From assembly GCA_935421135.1 (NCBI GenBank), contig OW285189.1, positions 11,305,072-11,369,071 on the forward strand: a DNA stretch of 64,000 bases, given 5' to 3'. The notes beneath the pieces are model-generated. The model was not told where the DNA came from. It searched no databases and was given only the letters and a program-made list of their open reading frames with translations. The position numbers were made by a program, and so were the translations under genes. Shown here piece by piece: positions 47,701 to 61,100 of the stretch; position 1 is the first letter of the stretch; every line of letters starts with the position of its first letter. The stretch comes from Bugulina stolonifera (taxonomy: Eukaryota > Bryozoa > Gymnolaemata > Cheilostomatida > Bugulidae).

Positions 47701-50700
47701 TTCCTGGTTGTTGTGTTTGTCATCTATGTATTGTGTATACTTACATGTATATATAATATGACAATATTTTATTCTCCAGAAATTTTTTCGACGTCATACA
47801 ATCACTGCCTTTGTTGATATCATGGTCTATAACAATAATCTTTTTACACTAGTATCAGTGCTTGCTCTTACATGGGGACAAGTTTTGGTGAATTTAGGTA
47901 TAAATCGCCATGGCCAAGCTTTCAAACATTCATAGATACATTTTCTTTAAACATCTTGCATAGTAACAGTAGAAGGGTTTGTTTGATTAGAGTAACAGCA
48001 ATTACCCATTTGCTATCAGTATGAGGGCTGACTCAGAAAGTGTTTTGGTGCAAATTACTCATTGACCTGGTCCATATCTGTAGCGTCTACAGATCTACTA
48101 CCTAGATAGTATTCTGTCTGCCATGACACTACAAAATAAAATACCCCAAAATAGATGTACATGTAGTTCCATTATGCCCATTTATCACCTGTTTACCAGC
48201 AAATTTAGTGCTGAGAGGGAGAAATGCAATACTAGACTGTGCTTAGTTGAAACAGGAAGTTCAAAGGTCTATTCAGCATCGACAAGTAAAAACTTTACCA
48301 GTTTTTCTTGTAAGCTAACAGACCAGAATAGGTGCTGAAAATGTTCACCAAGGGCACAGGCTAGGAGGGAGTTGTTTCCCCATATAATATGTAACATGGG
48401 GAATACTTCTTATTGAACATTGGTAGGATATCGCTGCTGTCCCATAGTGCTCTCCCTAGAATGTGGCATGCGCCTGTTTTTGTGCCAAGTCATAGCTCAA
48501 GTTGACTTGTAGATCTGAATGAACTCCTAACAAGTCAATATTAATAATATATAGATATTAGTAGCCTGTGTTACTACAATAATATAATATAGATATTAGT
48601 AGCCTGTGTTATTACAATATAATCACAGAATAGTGTTTAAAATCACATGTTATGTAAATAATATTGATTGGCGCTTCCTTTATACTAGTTTGTTTTATCA
48701 CTGGAGAATTGGTTTCCTTTTACTAGCATCTCTAAAATAGTTTGAAGTAGTGCTATGTTACATATTACACGAGGCGTGAAAGCAGGTCTAGTTTATTGGT
48801 TCAATAAATACTAAAATATTAGCCTATAATATTATTATCTGTTACAAGGTTTTCTCTGCTAGAAATAGGCCGAGGTTTTGGAGCCTAAATAACAGCACTG
48901 TTTTCTCATCTTTGCACCAATTCCACTCAATTTGGCATGCTCTTTTATGGAGTTGTCCGCTCAAAAGAAATCAACGCTAGCTCAAAGCAACAACCAATAA
49001 CAGTTTACTGTACCTTGGTTCGATTGTGCTACTAATTTTGTTGCTTCTGTACTGGCAATAGCAATGGTGTCAGATATAAATTGTTTCTTTCGAAGGCACA
49101 ACTCCTAAAGACCGTATACTAAATAAACGGAATAGAATTTTTAGAGGGTTGTCTTAAACAACTTACATTTATTGTGCTATCAGCATCTCCAACCACAACT
49201 GTTGGAGGACTTGAAACCCAAGCTAATTTATTACCCAAAAAGACAAAAGTGTCAGAATATAAACAATAATTCTCCAGTTCCTGTCCTCATACTAGTATAT
49301 AAAACTGTAGGAGGAGATAAAGTGTGTAACCTTGATGTACTAAGTGCTCTTCCTGTTAAATAATCATGAGAAGAGATGATGGGATAAAAGAATTCTCTAG
49401 TCAACCCCCCCCCCCTCCACCCACCATGTCAGATCATTATTTAGTGCATTGTTCTCAGACAAAATCTGAGTTTATTGCTTTACAATGATCAAAAGTAACG
49501 CAGAGTGAAACAAGGCATGCCTTTTCTAATAGTGGTTGACACCAGTCCATTCTACAATTTTGCAACCTATAACTACAAGATTTCATTCTATGATTCTATA
49601 ACTATACAATGTATACCATGTAGTTCTATATTCTATGATTCTATAACTACATAATTCTATAGTCTATAATTCTATGTAACTCCTAGGTTGTGTGGATGGA
49701 TAAGAATGAGAATGTTCTCTACTACAATGAGAACAGAATAATAGATGACTTAAGGTTTACCATGTCCAAGCTCGGTAGGAACTGGGACCTCTACATCAGA
49801 CAAGTTGATTCCCAAGACGAGGGCGGGTACAGATGTGTGGCTAATACCGTACCGATTAAACTCAAGTACTATCACCTTACTGTCTTTGGTAAGTCATTAT
49901 TTAGTAAATATCTATTTTCATGACATCTACCCCATGCTATAATATAATTTTAAAAGTTGTACAGAGAGATACAAAATTTGTGGAGAGGGTGTTGCCTACC
50001 GTCTATATAGGTGAGAGATCAAAACATTACCAGCAAATAAGGGAGGCTGCTGCAGAAAGACAGAACTTGACATGTGTATTGTAATAAAGGTTATATATAG
50101 GACTGTAGCCTGTGGGCCTATGATACAAGTATCTGTAGGTATACAGAAGAGAAATAATTGTGTTTAGTGCAAATATTTTGTCCTTCATTTGAGTTGCAAA
50201 CTAATTGAGTTTGACATTGTTTCTCTCATCATAATGACATTTTAGTTTGATGACAAATAGTTTATTTCTGAGAATCATGATAAAAATAATCTCTTTCACT
50301 TTCATGATTTTCTCCTAAACTTTTTAACGACAATAAAACATGCCAACAATAGTTAAGCAGAGTAAGATGAATTGGGTTGTTAAGGTAGTGCTTGACTAGA
50401 TCAGTCAAAAGTTGAGTATAATTCCCTATGACTGACTAGATTGTAGTTCAATATTTTTCACAGAAAAATTGGCTCCTTGATTGTATAATTCCCCACATAT
50501 ATGCTCCCATCTAGAGAAAAAATAATTCAGTTCAACTGCAGCCCTCAGTTGCCCTTGACACTGGAGATTATATACTTCAATTTAAATACTAACTATAAAT
50601 TTTAAATATGCCATTATGGAAGAACTGAAATTTGCTCCAAACTTTTGGCGTTGCTTATGTAGCACTTGTCAAGCAAAGTCTTTCCTTGTATAGTTCTTAG

Positions 50701-53700
50701 TGTGTCTTCCCACACATGTTCCTCTGGATAGGCAACTCCCATGTAATCCTAAATTTTATATAATCGAAAGCAGTTCAGGGTTACTTGTGTAAATATTATT
50801 TCTAAAATGATTCTTCTACACATTTCATGCAGCATATACATTGTAAATATTTAGCAACTACAGGTTTTTTTTCTAATTTTAGCATAGTTATTAATTGATT
50901 GTTTTCTGATATTCCATTAATTAGATATGACAAGGTAACAGCTATTGTGGTTGGCAGCACACTTTGATCTTCTCTCTAAACTCCTATAACTTACAAGAGT
51001 CTATTTTAAGATCAACTAATGGCTCATTAGATGATTCCCATAAAATAATATTTAGTTTGTCAGAATGTAATAATATCTATATGGGAACCTTGACTTGACG
51101 GGATATGCTGTTTGTAGGTTATAGCTCTGTAGGTAGTTTTAATAAGGGCTAATTTTAACCATTAATCTGTCCAAAAGGAATTTCACAGAGACGTTAGTTT
51201 ACATACCTGACCTTATCCTTGCCAAATGAAGGACAAGACAAAAAATATGACCATTGTTTTGTTATTCATTGCACAAAAACTTTCTGGTCGTAGGTCAGGT
51301 AGCTGATTGGACTGTTCTTGGCTTTTTTCCACAAATAATTTCAATAGCCCAGTAGCGTCTAATAATTGTAAACCATATGGGAACGTTTGAACATCTATAT
51401 TGTGTCTAATTATTCTTATTCATATGGGACCCCTGGCCTCACATTGGACATTCAGTAGTTCAACAGTGAATATAACTTCTTCGAGTCGCTATAAATATAA
51501 CAGAACAAAAGTTTACATACCTGACATGCCGTGTGTAAAACAAAAGACAAGAGACAACAAGGACTACCAAAACTGTGATCCTTTACAAAAATTTTCCTAG
51601 TTGGATGTATGCTAGGCTGGTGATTGAATTATCATTTAGTGTTTTTATAACAAATATAGCATAAAACTATTTATACAATATCATCAGCATACTTTGCATC
51701 CTTGAGATAGAAAAGAAAGAATTTTTATAATAATAAAGATGCAGGTGTAGAATATACAATGTAATATGTAGTTGTTGAATTGTGGGTATTATTAGCATCC
51801 TGTAACTGTACTGTTTACATGGTGTCAGGCTATTTTTAGCTTTAATAAAACATATATTATGTATATTGTATATTTAATACAAGTTGGAGAAAAAGAGAGC
51901 AGACAACTTTAGTATAGTGCTGGTAATAATGTTATCAGTTTATCAGGCCTCATTTGAGATATTTATGTGGGCTACATAGTCAAACTATATGATATACATG
52001 TATGTAATAGATGTACATTTAGGTCAACATTGTACATTAGTAGCATTAGTAACATTAGTAATTACATCACAAATAGTAATATAATGTCATAATAACATTG
52101 AAATAGAAATATATAGATAGAAGTGCATCATGTAGATATTATGTAGTAATAGTTATTTAAACATGCTGCGTACCTGCGTACCTGTGTATATACATGTACA
52201 TGCATGTGTAGGTCTAATAATATAGAATGACAACTCCCAAAGCACAATCATGTTATGTTTGCCAATATTATATATTGCCTTTACAAAGTTTGAAGTTTCC
52301 AATTACTAGTGCCAGCAGAGATAGACGTGGATACTTCGTCGCCTGATGTGGAAGCTCCTCAAGGTACTACGGTTAGTCTGTACTGCAATGCAACAGGCTA
52401 TCCCACTCCAAATGTAACTTGGGTTAAAAGGAAAGCAGATGAACCTAGTAACAGTACCAACATTGTCAGTGAGTTATCTTCTCTTTATTAGTATCTGTAT
52501 AGCATGTCCTCCTCTACTAGTATCTGTATAGCATGTCCTCCTCTACTAGTATATGTATAGCATGTCCTCCTCTACTAGTATATGTATAGCATGTCCTCCT
52601 CTAGTAGCACTGTAATCTAGTGATATGGAATATCGTGACTGAACATTATGTAATCTCAATTCTCAAGCAACCTACAGACAACCCCCAGTATATATTGGTT
52701 AGAACGAGAACTCAGGCCATATAATATTGCTTCTATCAAATATTTAATTACTTGATTTGCCCCCATTTTTGTCTTTATCTAACTTGAACATTTAAAATAT
52801 CGTACCTTGAGCAACACATGGAGACAAAGTTTGAGGTTTTTAAACAGGAATTTAGACGTTTCATGCTTGTAATAAGTCAAGTCATTGGCGTCAATAAGCT
52901 TACGGCAATAATTTAAGAAAGAGGACAACTTCACATAGTTACCCTATGATTATTTATATAAATGGGCATATTTTTAGCAATGCATTCTCATACTAGTATA
53001 ACGAAGTCAACCTGTCTCCATGTGTGTATGACTTGTAATATACTGTGATGTATGTTTACAGAGTTACGACAGAGTAGTCCTGCTCTCACTCTGTGGAATG
53101 TCACGAGGTACCTGGATGAGATTTACACGTGTTCAGCTAGTAATGGCTATGGAAACCCAGATGAACATTCTATTAGAGTCACTGTAAAATGTAAGTGTGA
53201 TAATTAAAATACGAACTGCCTTCTTGTTTACTACATGTTACACGGGAGGGGGCGACCTTGTAAAGTCATGGACAGCATCAGAAGAACAGCAGTCAGATCA
53301 TACTGATTGTGTAAGAACTGAAGATGTTACCAATTGTTATGAGGGAAGTCACATTGTAGTGTTGCTACACTTTGTGCTGTACCACAAAGGGTTAGCCAAT
53401 CGTTGAAACAAATTGATAGAAATTTCATTGCCAAGAACTTAGGCACAACACTTATTGGTCACACCAGATTCTGGTTTGTTGATGACTTTGACTAGTAGAA
53501 AGGTGATTTGAAGATTATTGCCAATTTGATTGTGCAACATTTACTGGGCATGTTAAAGATGTTTTCTGAGACGGAGTTGCATATTTCCCCTTCACAACCT
53601 CTGATCGAAAAAAATCTATATCCTATATACAGTAGGTGTAAATTATTGATAATGATACAAAATTGTCTTCTCTCTTTTCTTTTCCATGAATTAAGGAAAA

Positions 53701-56438
53701 GAGAGAAGACAACTTTGTAATGCAATCAACTATAACTTTATACATGTACATGTAGCTTAAGAATGTCTATTAATAGTGAGGGTTATGTGCAAATTAGAGT
53801 ATACATATGCAAAACTTTTCAAGCGGTTTGAGCACAAAAACCTGCCTGGAAAACCAGTGTTATACACCACACAGGTTTTCTTTCAACTGAAAAGTTTTTA
53901 ATCCATGACTGCAAATGCCAAAAGTTTTCTAAAAATCAATCTCTGGGAGACTTTCTTTAAAAGAGGGTGATATGTACATTTTTTTACTCCTTGTATTATA
54001 TCATAGAGCTTTTTTAACTGACTTATTAGCTGAAAGCTTGCAGTTGGATGCGTATTTCTCTGTCAAATGTGCAGTTTGAGGTGTTTTCTATTGTGAAGTA
54101 CTCTACCCAAATTTTTATGGTCAAATGTTAGTGTTCTCTTGCCGAAATTTGTGTTATGTATACTAGAATGATATAACAGTGTAGTATATTGATGTATGAC
54201 TTTAGTTCAGCCAGAGATCAGGACTATGCAGAGAAAGGTTCTACAATATAAAGGGAGAGATGTACAGTTCTCCTGTAACATTGCTGGATATGAGACTCCT
54301 AAGATGTACTTTGCTAAAGATAACTTTGAAATCGAGGACAGCCCTGTGAGACATAAGAAACATAAATACAGCTGGAAGAAGGTGAGTGATCGACTGTGGT
54401 ACATGTAGGCTGCCATCAGAGGCGGCTATAGGCACCCACGCCACCATCCTAGGCGTGTGTTCAATCAAGCATGCAATACTAGCTGTGCTCTGTAAACTAT
54501 CAATAATATGCATATCTAGGCTTCAATTCATTTTCTATTTACTAGCTCAGGCAGTACAGTCATTTTATAGTGCTGTAATAGTCATGTTACATGTGTAGAC
54601 TGTACCCATGCATGTTCATGTTCCACACTTATCTTGTATTAACTCACTCAGACACGTGAAGTTCATGACTTCTTGAAAATAGGCTGGTGTTGAAATATTT
54701 CCTATATCCGCCCCTGGCTGCCATAGAAACACCAAGTATCTTACAGAGTGGAGTTCACAGTAATACTAGTTCGAAATATAGAATTAGATCACCATTTTTG
54801 GTACGAATCTTAAAAACTCAATATATACACTAATTTATAAAACGATCTTAGTTATCGTAACTGTGCTTAGAAAATTTATCCAAAGTTATGCTAATGACTA
54901 GATATCCAAGGAGCATACTTTGATGAATACTCTACAAAGTGTGGACAACTCCCAAGTATAATCAGTTGTTAGGTACTCCTAGTATCGAATCACAGCCGAT
55001 CTACCTGACCTGGTTGTGTTTATTTGCACCCCACATGTTGTCAGACAGATTGAAGTTGAAATAATAATTGTTATTATCAGCTGCAGGACTCGGTCGACTA
55101 CAAGATACAGATGAACCTTACGGTATATGATATACAGGATGAGGATTATGGGTATTATAGATGTGTGGCTGTCAACTCCCAAGGAAGGGAAGAACGGTAC
55201 ATTGAACTCAAAGGTAAAATAACTTTCATTACATTTGTTGAACTACATGTAAGACAATGTGGAGATTACCGGCAGCATCAGGTCCACTCCTACTGATTCC
55301 GAAATCAATACGGGTAGCCAATATATACCCACCCAATGCTTTAGACAACTTGGAATTCACGCTAATCAAATATACATATTCAAACCAGTGTTTTTAAATT
55401 GCCTTCTTGCCATCTTTCATGACCATGATCATCTTCTAATGTTCTATAGCGCCCAGAAGACAGACAACACTTCGCCCAACCAGTAGACCCCAAACTAAAG
55501 CAAAACTTCTGATTCAAACTAAAGCAACCAAGCCAACAACTTCTACAGTGGCTATGATCACAAGAAAGGCAACAGTCCAAGTACAAGAATGTAAGTAAAG
55601 AATCTAGGACTATTCATTTGAAAATGTTTTATTTTGGGTGAGCAACTTGGTTCTGACCATTCTAAGAAATTGAGAGGACAGGCCAAGGGTTAGGTGGACT
55701 TGGGCATTGTCCACACTAACAGCTATTGCACACAATTATGTGTTATAATTGTTTGCACTTTACCTTATATCTCACCCTACAGTATATTAAACTTCATTTA
55801 TAAAATATGAATGTTGCTGAATGTGAGAGTTGTTTTCTCTCAGCATATTTTATCTCATGCGTTCATTAGCTAGCTTCTTATCACACTCTATGTGGTGCTC
55901 AAGACTAAGGGAATGCAATATAACATTCAGTTGTAACATAAAGTCTGTGTTTGGTGATAGGTAACTACATGTACCTGTAGCTCAATGAGTTGAGAATTGA
56001 AAGACGAATCTTTGGAACCAAAGCTAATGTAAATGTATGAGTAAGCAGTAATTAGAGCCACTGGTTTTGGAGGTATAGACACTTGTAAGCTATTGATTAT
56101 AATTAGAAGTTGTCCTCTCTCAATTTTCTCTTCCTCTTCACAACAAAAAAAAGAAATAAGAAGAGAAATTGAGGGAGGACAACTTCTAATTACAATCAAT
56201 AGCTCATGAGTGGACATGTCTGGAGGTCATAGTGAAACATTGCTACAGCTGCGCTAACCATTATAGAGAATCCAGTTAACATTTACAATGTGTTTTAGTG
56301 CCGCCAGAGCTGGACAAGAAAGGCAAAAACAGTGCAACCATAGCAAAGCAATCCAAGGAGAACAGAGCTAATGAGAATAGTCTGACATACACACTTCTAC
56401 TCTTCATATCATCAGTATACTACTTATTATTGTATTGA
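44777..56438 (+). CDS. Three-Ig-domain cell-surface protein, lachesin/IgLON-like
   Basis: Nine exons join in frame into 411 aa: 44777-44828, 46606-46709, 49687-49888, 52310-52468, 53062-53190, 54206-54381, 55081-55213, 55450-55590, 56299-56438. Exon 1 encodes a signal peptide (MDIVVTLAAVLLSCSQA). Ig1 is split over exons 2-3 (LPCS to DEGGYRC, W in VVW); Ig2 over exons 4-5 (LYCNATGYPTP to YTCSASN); Ig3 over exons 6-7 (FSCNIAGYETP to YGYYRCVAVNSQG). Exon 8 is a Thr/Lys-rich stalk. The C-terminus is a hydrophobic stretch ending directly at the stop (YTLLLFISSVYYLLLY), as in GPI-anchor signals. Three Ig domains plus a GPI-type tail is the layout of lachesin, neurotrimin and other IgLON-type adhesion proteins; orthology is not claimed. 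There are several NxT/S sequons. A role in adhesion or recognition at the cell surface is inferred. Confidence 0.88.
48543..48625 (+). repeat. Two-copy direct repeat in Ig gene 1 intron 2
   Basis: AATATAGATATTAGTAGCCT followed by GTGTTAYTACAATA occurs twice in tandem. Confidence 0.75.
52480..52612 (+). repeat. About 29-bp minisatellite, four copies, after Ig2a exon (gene 1)
   Basis: Units of TAGTATCTGTATAGCATGTC plus CTCCTCTAC repeat about four times just after the exon ending at 52468. The same array, grown to about eleven units, follows the matching exon of gene 2. Confidence 0.9.
53657..53718. repeat. Short hairpin element, AGTTGTC family
   Basis: ACAAAATTGTCTTCTCTCTT and its near reverse complement AAGAGAGAAGACAACTTTGT bound a 62-bp element in Ig gene 1 intron 5. 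Confidence 0.75.
56088..56206. repeat. 119-bp hairpin MITE, AGTTGTC family, longest copy
   Basis: Almost the whole element is one inverted repeat: AGCTATTGATTATAATTAGA then AGTTGTCCTCTCTCAATTT at the left, with the reverse complement at the right. A partial copy of the left half lies at 57550-57600. It is in the last intron of Ig gene 1. Confidence 0.85.
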
Positions 56439-57894
56439 GTGCTATGGAGCTTACTGTACAAGTTGTACAATATTGTATATTACTGTCTTATATATTGTCA
56501 TCTCTTCCAAGAATATAAACTATTACACATTCCGTTCAGTATGCCAAACATACATGTATATATGTTTTGTTAGGCCAAGAGATGGCCACAAGGTAATGCA
56601 TGTATGTATCTAACTCTATTTAGGTGGTGAAAAACCATTGAATATCAGATGGGGTATAATTTTATTCCAAATGATGGTTGGTACATTCTAGGGTATTGTG
56701 GATATCTAGGGTATTGTGGGTAATTTGGATCAACTGTCCCATGTTATGTTGTCGTGTATTTACATCAAGGTGTTACAGTGGTTTGAAATAAAGTGTGGAA
56801 TTGTTCCCCAACTCAGTAGCTACAACAAAGTAGCTCTGTCAGCATACGTATTAACATAACAGAGTAGTACATGTACCAAGATTGTACGTACAATCGGTGT
56901 TGTTATCAAATCATTTGGTGTTAAACTCGCCTTATTATGACTATCAGTGAATTTTTTGAGAGTATACGTTATCAATTATTTTCAGTTGTTGCAGATTGCT
57001 GTGCAAGTTATATTTACAAAATATAATTATCTTTTTATTATACATGTAGCAGTACTTGTATTATACTTAATGATACATAGTTATTCTATATGAATGCTAA
57101 TGTAATGATATTTTAATAATATTAGATTGTTTGTGTTTATCATGCAAATTTTTGTTTGTAGAAGTTATTCTCTCTTTGAATGTATTCCCATAATATGCGT
57201 ACGTGTTGTACAATATCGTAACAGTAGGACACGACTCCTAGTCATTTTGTCCAAATGAAAACAATTGATTGAAAGGAATTGCTGTGAAATGATGACTGTA
57301 TAAGATACATGACTGTAGTAACTGGTGAACTATTATATTATAGCAACTGACCGAAAATAAACACCTAAATAACAAATGATCTGTAGCAATGCTTATATAT
57401 TCTTTGGCAGTGCAAAATACTGATCAAACCTTTCTGCTATACTTACTCTATACTACTGTGTCTAAAAATTACCTAACTTGTGACTTTACTATTTATTACA
57501 TATAGTGTTGCACTGCGGCAAACTTTTTTCACTTGCACCACGGCACTCATAAGCTATTGATGATAATTAATAGTTGCCCTCTCTCAATTTCTCTTCTTCT
57601 TTATCTGGGAGAAAAATAAATAACACAATAAATAGATAATAAATAATTCTGTTAAAATTTCTCACCACTTTCAGTAACTACGAATAGTTTACCAGCTGTA
57701 CTAAAAATAAGGTCTAGTACAGCGAAGTTTTGTGTTTAAAGGGGCATATTATTTAACCTGTAGACACTTCAGCTTGCTGGGTGATCACTAATGCGTATAG
57801 CCTATTTTAACACACAGTGCATTTAGATAATTATGTTATAAGCACTATATCATATGCAATGTACTGGTACTTGTACAACACTTGCCTAAGTTAA
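56439..57894. other. Intergenic region between the two Ig genes
   Basis: It holds the 3' flank of Ig gene 1 and a partial hairpin element near 57550-57600. I see no exon or RNA gene. Confidence 0.45.
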
Positions 57895-57986
57895 TAATTA
57901 TTGACTCTGAGCAATGGTGAGTATTCGAACTTCCTTACTAAACTAATCAAATAAAATCTAACTTACTAACAGCCTTTGTTCACTTG

Positions 57987-57992
57987 TATAAA
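57987..57992 (+). promoter_or_regulatory. TATA box of Ig gene 2
   Basis: TATAAA lies 178 bp before the start codon, in a block conserved with the promoter of Ig gene 1 (both followed by a CCCTTAC-type motif and CCTGAGGCTATGCA). Confidence 0.55.
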
Positions 57993-58164
57993 CTCCCTTA
58001 CGGTCAAGATGACCCCTGAGGCTATGCACTCATCATCTTCTGTTGGATGCATGATCCTGCTGCATCATTAGAATGTTCAGTGCTGCCGTTCTACTCACCA
58101 TCCTTCATTCAGCAGGTGGTTGAAATACTGGCAGGTTATCAAAGTGCTTCTTTATATAACAAAC

Positions 58165-61100
58165 ATGAACATATTAGTGGTATTATGTGTGCTGCTCTGT
58201 TGCACTCAAGGTGGTAAGTCTGGTATGGCATGTATACTCATCATATAGTTTGTGGATTCACATCTTTGTTTTCCATCTTTTGAGTTCTATTACCGCATTT
58301 ATAAATACTTTCTGTCTAGGCTATAATATAATATTTGTATGTCTAACTTGCAATTCTATTCACAAGTCTTCTACGAAAAAATGCAGTATAGTTGCCAACT
58401 TCTTGAATTTGCCATGTAACTGTTTACCTATGGCAATATACATTATATTGTACATCACAATAATTGTGCAAATCTGGGGTCACAAAATCATTCACAAAAT
58501 AATATTTTATTGTGATTGATCAAACGATTTGTAACAGCAAACCTCCCACTCTGCATTGATAAGTCGGTTTGTTCTATTTTTCTACATGTACATGTTTATG
58601 TACATACCTGCGTGTTTTAGTCTGGGCTATTGAACATCTCCATGTATAATTTTTAGTATCTTTTTAAATGAAGATTTTAAATTTTTATTTAAACAAATTA
58701 GTAAGTAGTACAGATTATTTTTTCTAAGTTTGTTTTTAGTGCTCTCTGTCCAAAATTGAGAACTAATCATTGAAAGATTGTCTAAACACTGACATATGCA
58801 TTACTTTTTTGAAAATTTCCTCCATCAAATACACAACAGACCTGTAATATTTCTATTAATGATAAAGGAATGATTCAATATACATGTACATTTACTCAAT
58901 GTACTCAATGCTCAAAGTGGAACAAATGGAGTAGGTACACTGTGCATGCAATCCTATGGTTGAATGTGGAATTACACATGCAGTGATCATATCTTACAGA
59001 TTAGTGTTGTATAGCGATCTACCTAACCTTATAGTAGCTAACATATAAGTGAACTGCTAAAATGAAAAAATCATACTTTGATGAGATGCAAACCCATGTC
59101 CCTATGAACAATAATCAAGCACTCTACCATTACACTATCAGATCTACAGTGACTTGATGGTGAAAACTAGCCATTAAAATGAGGGTACACGCCTGCTGGT
59201 CGTATAACCACTAAAACTGGTGTGGGTACACACCATATACTCCAGTATAACCACACTTCGAACATTGCATGTACTTGGATATTGCAGTCATCAAATATTT
59301 TCCTGATTCTGTCCATTATTATTAGTATCTCCAAGGAAGCCTCGGCTCATTTTGTGATGGTCAAGGAACGTTGCCTAAATAGGTTTCTGATATCGGCTAA
59401 AGAAACCGTCTGCTACACCATGTTTTTACTTTCAGCTTTCACTGTAAGTGTAGGAGTAGCGGATCTAAACGTGACAGCATTAAAGGGACAGGATGCCATG
59501 CTGCCTTGTTCTTTAGATACTCTACAAAAAAATGTGTCGGTAAGATTTGATTGCAAACTGATCATCTTTATACAGAAATAACTATGCTATGCTATGAAAT
59601 GTGGCTACTTCCTTTGTTGTACAAATGTAGTCTTACAGTGTGTGCACATATAATACTGTATGTGTGTAACCAAACTATAGAATTTGTAGTTGAGCTTTAT
59701 ATACATTATGTGTGCATCTCTTTTAAAGGAATATACAGCGTATATGATATATATTATTGTATTGTAAATGTTAAAATAAAGTAGAAGTCATAAATTTTGA
59801 ATTTGTAAAAGCTATAATTTTACATGCATAAACCAACAATTCATTGCCATTTTGGTATAACTAAAGGCTAACAGCTGGCTCTAACTACAGAAATGGAGAC
59901 TTATTGAATATTTGCTACAAAAATGGAAATTTTCGTGTTCCATATAAATATGCATGCTACATGGCTTGTATAGCTGTACTGCACTATATGTAAGAACTGT
60001 GGGAAACTTTAGTGTACTATCTCAAATGGCTAGAAACCAGGATTGCAATTTTATGTGATAATAAGATAGCTGATGTTACTTTGTTGTTTAAGTGGTGAGT
60101 ACCTTGTAGTAATATTGTGGTGATCGGACAACTTCGTGACTTTCACATTGTGCAACTATATATAAATGTTTAAATTGTATTATGATGTAAAACTTGTATA
60201 AAACCGAGTTAGTTCCTTTTGCTGCATCTAAATCCATACTTTTATATTGTTTTGTTCTATACCCACTTAGGGGGCCGACCTTGTTCATGTCGATTCTCGG
60301 ACACTTGATGTTATGTCCTAGTCGCCCTTCTCAATGCCTACATGTTATGTTATTTTTGGATTACTGAAAGACCGACTCCTGGTCATCCTATTTGCCGGAA
60401 GCAACCGGAAACACTTTTTGTATAAAAGGAGCGTTGTTTTTCTATACCAGCCAGTTGTTCCTGGGATCTCAATAAAGTCATATCTATTATATTTATACAA
60501 GATCGGAGTTATTATAACTGGTATACTCTTAGCCTAGGTTCCCTCGGGGATTGACAACCAGAGTGCTAGGGTAGGATAGAACTTATGCTGCCTCAATAAT
60601 TAAAAGTGGAACACTCAGGCCTACAAGTCGGCACATAAGCACAAGTTGATCTAGTCAGTACATACAAGTCTGTACCTCACTCAGTATATGTAATAAGGAG
60701 GAACTGATAGACCACTCTCGGTTCCCTCTAGTACATATGTTCAAACACGTACGCAAACATTACAATATGTAAGTACATTGTATATAGAAGTGTCTTTATT
60801 AAATTCTTAAGAACAACTGAACTACATAATATAAAATTGTCTCAGCTTTTATATAGAAAGTACTTCAGGTTACATATGGTGAGGGGTTGACCAGGGGTCA
60901 GTCCTATACAAAATTATACACAATCATGAATACTCAATTAAATGCAACCAAAGGTCATAATAAATTATGCTAACCCAAGGAAAAATACTATAAATGTATC
61001 TGTACCGTAATTATATGAAGTAACTGTCACTCGGTCTATTCTCAAACAGTCCGATGGGGCGTCAAGGGGTGCGACTAGGACATAACTGTGGACACTCGAG

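Noticed and set aside
54970..55020. tRNA-like B box on the minus strand (GTGATTCGATAC)
   Set aside because: There is no matching A box or cloverleaf, so it is too weak to call a SINE.
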